Assembly (NCBI GenBank): GCA_964542225.1
Contig: CAZITO010000045.1
Location: 1-16,778, forward strand
Direction: 5' to 3'
Source: Scybalousia_A sp964542225
GTDB taxonomy: Bacteria; Bacteroidota; Bacteroidia; Bacteroidales; P3
DNA: 16,778 nt
In this document: piece by piece, positions 14,955 through 16,778 of the stretch
How positions within the stretch are numbered: the stretch's first letter is position 1
Layout: every line of letters begins with the position of its first letter
Program-made: the position numbers and the translations under genes
Notes under the pieces: model-generated
Told to the model about the DNA's origin: nothing
Seen by the model: the letters and a program-made list of their open reading frames with translations, nothing else
Database searches by the model: none

Positions 14955-16550
14955 TTAAAAAAATTGTTTTACACTGTCATTATTAAAAATCAACATACTA
15001 AAAAATACGGAAAAGAAAATTTCTCCTGCCATCATTCTCAAGCAACTCTCCGTAAGCATATAACAAACAAGCACGAGGGCAAAACAAATAAAATAATCAT
15101 TTTGCCATAATTTTAGTTTTATGGCAGGATAGCAACTCGCTAAAATAAAACAAACCAACCCTACAATGCCGAAATTAAGCATTATATACACAAATTGATT
15201 GTGAGGGTCTATTTTCTTTTCTTTCAGAATAGGGTAGTTTAATAAAAGAATTTGTTCTTGCAAATAGGTGCTTTCCGCTCCCGTACCTGTGCCGATAAGA
15301 AGATTTTTGTTTATCACCTTAAATGCCGCTTGTGTCATAACTATTCTTTGTATCAAAGATTTGCCATTGACTTTGTCATTGACTTTTTGTTCATTCTTAA
15401 ATCTTTCAAATTCAAAAAAAGTTTGATACAGTCGTGGTCGCAGGGAATATTTTTCTGTATATACTATGTTTGCAATTCCGTTTTTTATGTTGTCAATATC
15501 TTTTTGAGAAAGTTGTTTTACTCCTTCGGCATCTTTATGAAGTCCTTTGGAATTAAGATATCTGTAAATAACATCTGAGCAAAGATAGAATGAATCCCTT
15601 GTGGGTGTGTAGAGAGAAAAACCTGTTTGTTTTTGCCATTGTTTTTCTACTTCTTTATCACAAACATAATTATTGACCAAATAACCATTCTCTATAAATC
15701 CATCGTCCTCTCCTTTGTAAAAATTTCCTTCTTTTGTTTTTATTTGTCTGTTGCCCATAAAATCTTCTTTTGGGGTAAAATAATTGTTGTACTCCTTAGC
15801 TAACCAACCAAGAGACAACGCAAAAAACAAAACAAAACTCACAAACAAACAGGTATTTACCTTGTTTCTGTGAGTGAAAAACAAATAAACAACCGATATA
15901 AAAACAAAAACCACACAGGCCACCAACCCGCTAATCATTTGTGCTATTGTTAAAAAAGCCAATTGCCATATTATTATGGGAATGATGATTTTTTTATACC
16001 TGCCTACTCTATAAGTATATACCATAAGCAAACAGGTTGCAAAAGCAATATTTATGGCAAAAGCGATGTGTCTTGTACCTATTACTATGTGCCTGATATC
16101 CGTATAGTTATCCGTAATATAATTAAAACTTCCTACCACAACCCCCAACCAACACAAAAACAGATAAACTATTATTATGAAGGTTAAAACATTTTTCTTT
16201 ATGGGAGAGTAAAGTGCTATGAATAAGGGAATAATCAAAAAATTATAATCATGCAACAAACTCTCTTTTGCTCCACTCATATCATTGCTCCACAAACAAC
16301 CGACAATATCAAGCAAATACAAAACGGACAAGCATAACAAAGGAATTATCTTTTGTTTGAAATTGTTTACTCTTTTTTTCCAAAAAATCAAATACGCAAA
16401 CAAATCCAATATGATAAGACCTCTTGCCAAACTTGCTACAAAAGGAGAGTAAAGCATACCAAAAAAGATGAGCGTCAGACAAAAAGCAAACCAGCAATTG
16501 CCAATTGTCCAACCTTGAAAAAAAGTTTTAAAATCTTTGAAACAATTCAC
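14955..16550 (-). CDS. O-antigen ligase/polymerase-like membrane protein (Wzy_C)
   Basis: This 531-residue polytopic inner-membrane protein has about ten hydrophobic helices, a large extracytoplasmic loop (about 252-450), then a short C-terminal membrane part. The loop ends in the family motif IDPHNQFVYIMLNFGIVG, with His450; a conserved GTGTGAE (420-426) precedes it. LWSNDMSGAKESLLHDYN (86-103) is also typical. The family attaches O-antigen or similar glycans to lipid A or, in other members, polymerises them; which applies here cannot be told. The start is GTG at 16550, four bases after AGGA; the next in-frame Met (32) lies inside a helix. It is followed after 21 nt by polA, with no functional link known, so the pair is probably only co-transcribed. 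Confidence 0.85.
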   Translation of the reverse strand: MNCFKDFKTFFQGWTIGNCWFAFCLTLIFFGMLYSPFVASLARGLIILDLFAYLIFWKKRVNNFKQKIIPLLCLSVLYLLDIVGCLWSNDMSGAKESLLHDYNFLIIPLFIALYSPIKKNVLTFIIIVYLFLCWLGVVVGSFNYITDNYTDIRHIVIGTRHIAFAINIAFATCLLMVYTYRVGRYKKIIIPIIIWQLAFLTIAQMISGLVACVVFVFISVVYLFFTHRNKVNTCLFVSFVLFFALSLGWLAKEYNNYFTPKEDFMGNRQIKTKEGNFYKGEDDGFIENGYLVNNYVCDKEVEKQWQKQTGFSLYTPTRDSFYLCSDVIYRYLNSKGLHKDAEGVKQLSQKDIDNIKNGIANIVYTEKYSLRPRLYQTFFEFERFKNEQKVNDKVNGKSLIQRIVMTQAAFKVINKNLLIGTGTGAESTYLQEQILLLNYPILKEKKIDPHNQFVYIMLNFGIVGLVCFILASCYPAIKLKLWQNDYFICFALVLVCYMLTESCLRMMAGEIFFSVFFSMLIFNNDSVKQFF

Positions 16551-16573
16551 ATCCTGTATTTTTTAGCCAAGTT

Positions 16574-16654
16574 TTAATAAAACGTCAGAAAGCCCCTTTT
16601 TATTGTCAAAATAGTCTTCATTGCTTGTGCCGATTTATTGAACTCATAACCCAT
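16574..16654 (-). CDS. Possible 26-residue small protein or gene remnant
   Basis: ATG at 16654 starts a 26-codon frame ending in TAA (16574-16576). Its product begins MGYEFNKSAQAMKTI, is basic and ends TFY. The reason to list it is GGAGG (16661-16665), six bases upstream of the ATG: a strong Shine-Dalgarno in a region whose real genes hardly have one. It could be a small leader peptide of the membrane protein gene that begins 24 nt downstream, the remnant of a truncated gene, or chance. I recognise no family. Confidence 0.25.
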   Translation of the reverse strand: MGYEFNKSAQAMKTILTIKRGFLTFY

Positions 16655-16778
16655 AAAAAGCCTCCAAAAAAATTTCGGGAAATTTAATTGATATACACTA
16701 AAAAGTCAAAAAATGGGGTGCTGCCATTGATTATCAACTACTTAACCTTTTTCGAGGGGTCAAAATCGGGCAAAAATG
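16655..16778. mobile_element. Right flank, possibly the start of an insertion element
   Basis: This end contains TGATTATCAA (16728-16737), the inverse of TTGATAATCA at 51-60, next to a G-rich block (GGGGTGCTGCC) unlike the surrounding DNA, and the last three bases are ATG, 8 nt after TCGGG. It would fit an element whose transposase starts at 16776 and reads out of the window. I cannot see any coding sequence, so the call is an inference. Confidence 0.25.

Overview
This 16.8 kb window comes from an AT-rich member of the Bacteroidota, most likely Bacteroidales. The evidence is the TAnnTTTG/-33 promoters, the near absence of Shine-Dalgarno sequences before genes, the protein families (a DUF4369-like/thioredoxin fusion, a Bacteroidota-type lipoprotein, a MeaB GTPase) and GTG/ATG starts followed by A/T-rich codons. 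I cannot name the genus. Almost everything is chromosomal housekeeping and cell-envelope content; I found no defence island, CRISPR array, prophage or biosynthetic cluster.

Layout. Positions 1-335 hold what looks like the tail of an unrelated open frame, an AT-rich stretch with short direct repeats, and a textbook Bacteroidota promoter for tRNA-His (336-410), which is followed by a strong hairpin. On the + strand come era (494-1366) and, overlapping it by 8 nt, a YhiN/HI0933-type flavoprotein (1359-2594). A divergent pair follows: a small lipoprotein (minus, 2686-3114) and an outer-membrane beta-barrel protein (plus, 3438-4106). A bidirectional terminator (4167-4208) closes the barrel gene and the converging minus-strand operon.

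From 4219 to 16550 every gene is on the minus strand. Read in the direction of transcription they are: an O-antigen ligase/polymerase-like membrane protein (16550-14955) and polA (14933-12210); a secreted GH2 beta-mannosidase-like enzyme (12130-9752), a secreted thioredoxin-fold protein (9723-8305), an SDR oxidoreductase (8294-7536) and the MeaB/ArgK-type GTPase (7509-6406); then ybeY (6316-5894), purN (5882-5313) and prfB (5305-4219). Clear promoters precede the mannosidase and ybeY; both share the core TACCTTTGCAA with the tRNA-His promoter.

The most instructive points are the prfB programmed +1 frameshift, with an optimally placed internal Shine-Dalgarno in a genome that otherwise hardly uses them; the loss of the proofreading carboxylates in DNA polymerase I; and signs that both window ends lie in mobile-element-like sequence (an inverted TTGATAATCA motif, an orphan C-terminus at the left and a terminal ATG at the right). 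The last point is inference only.
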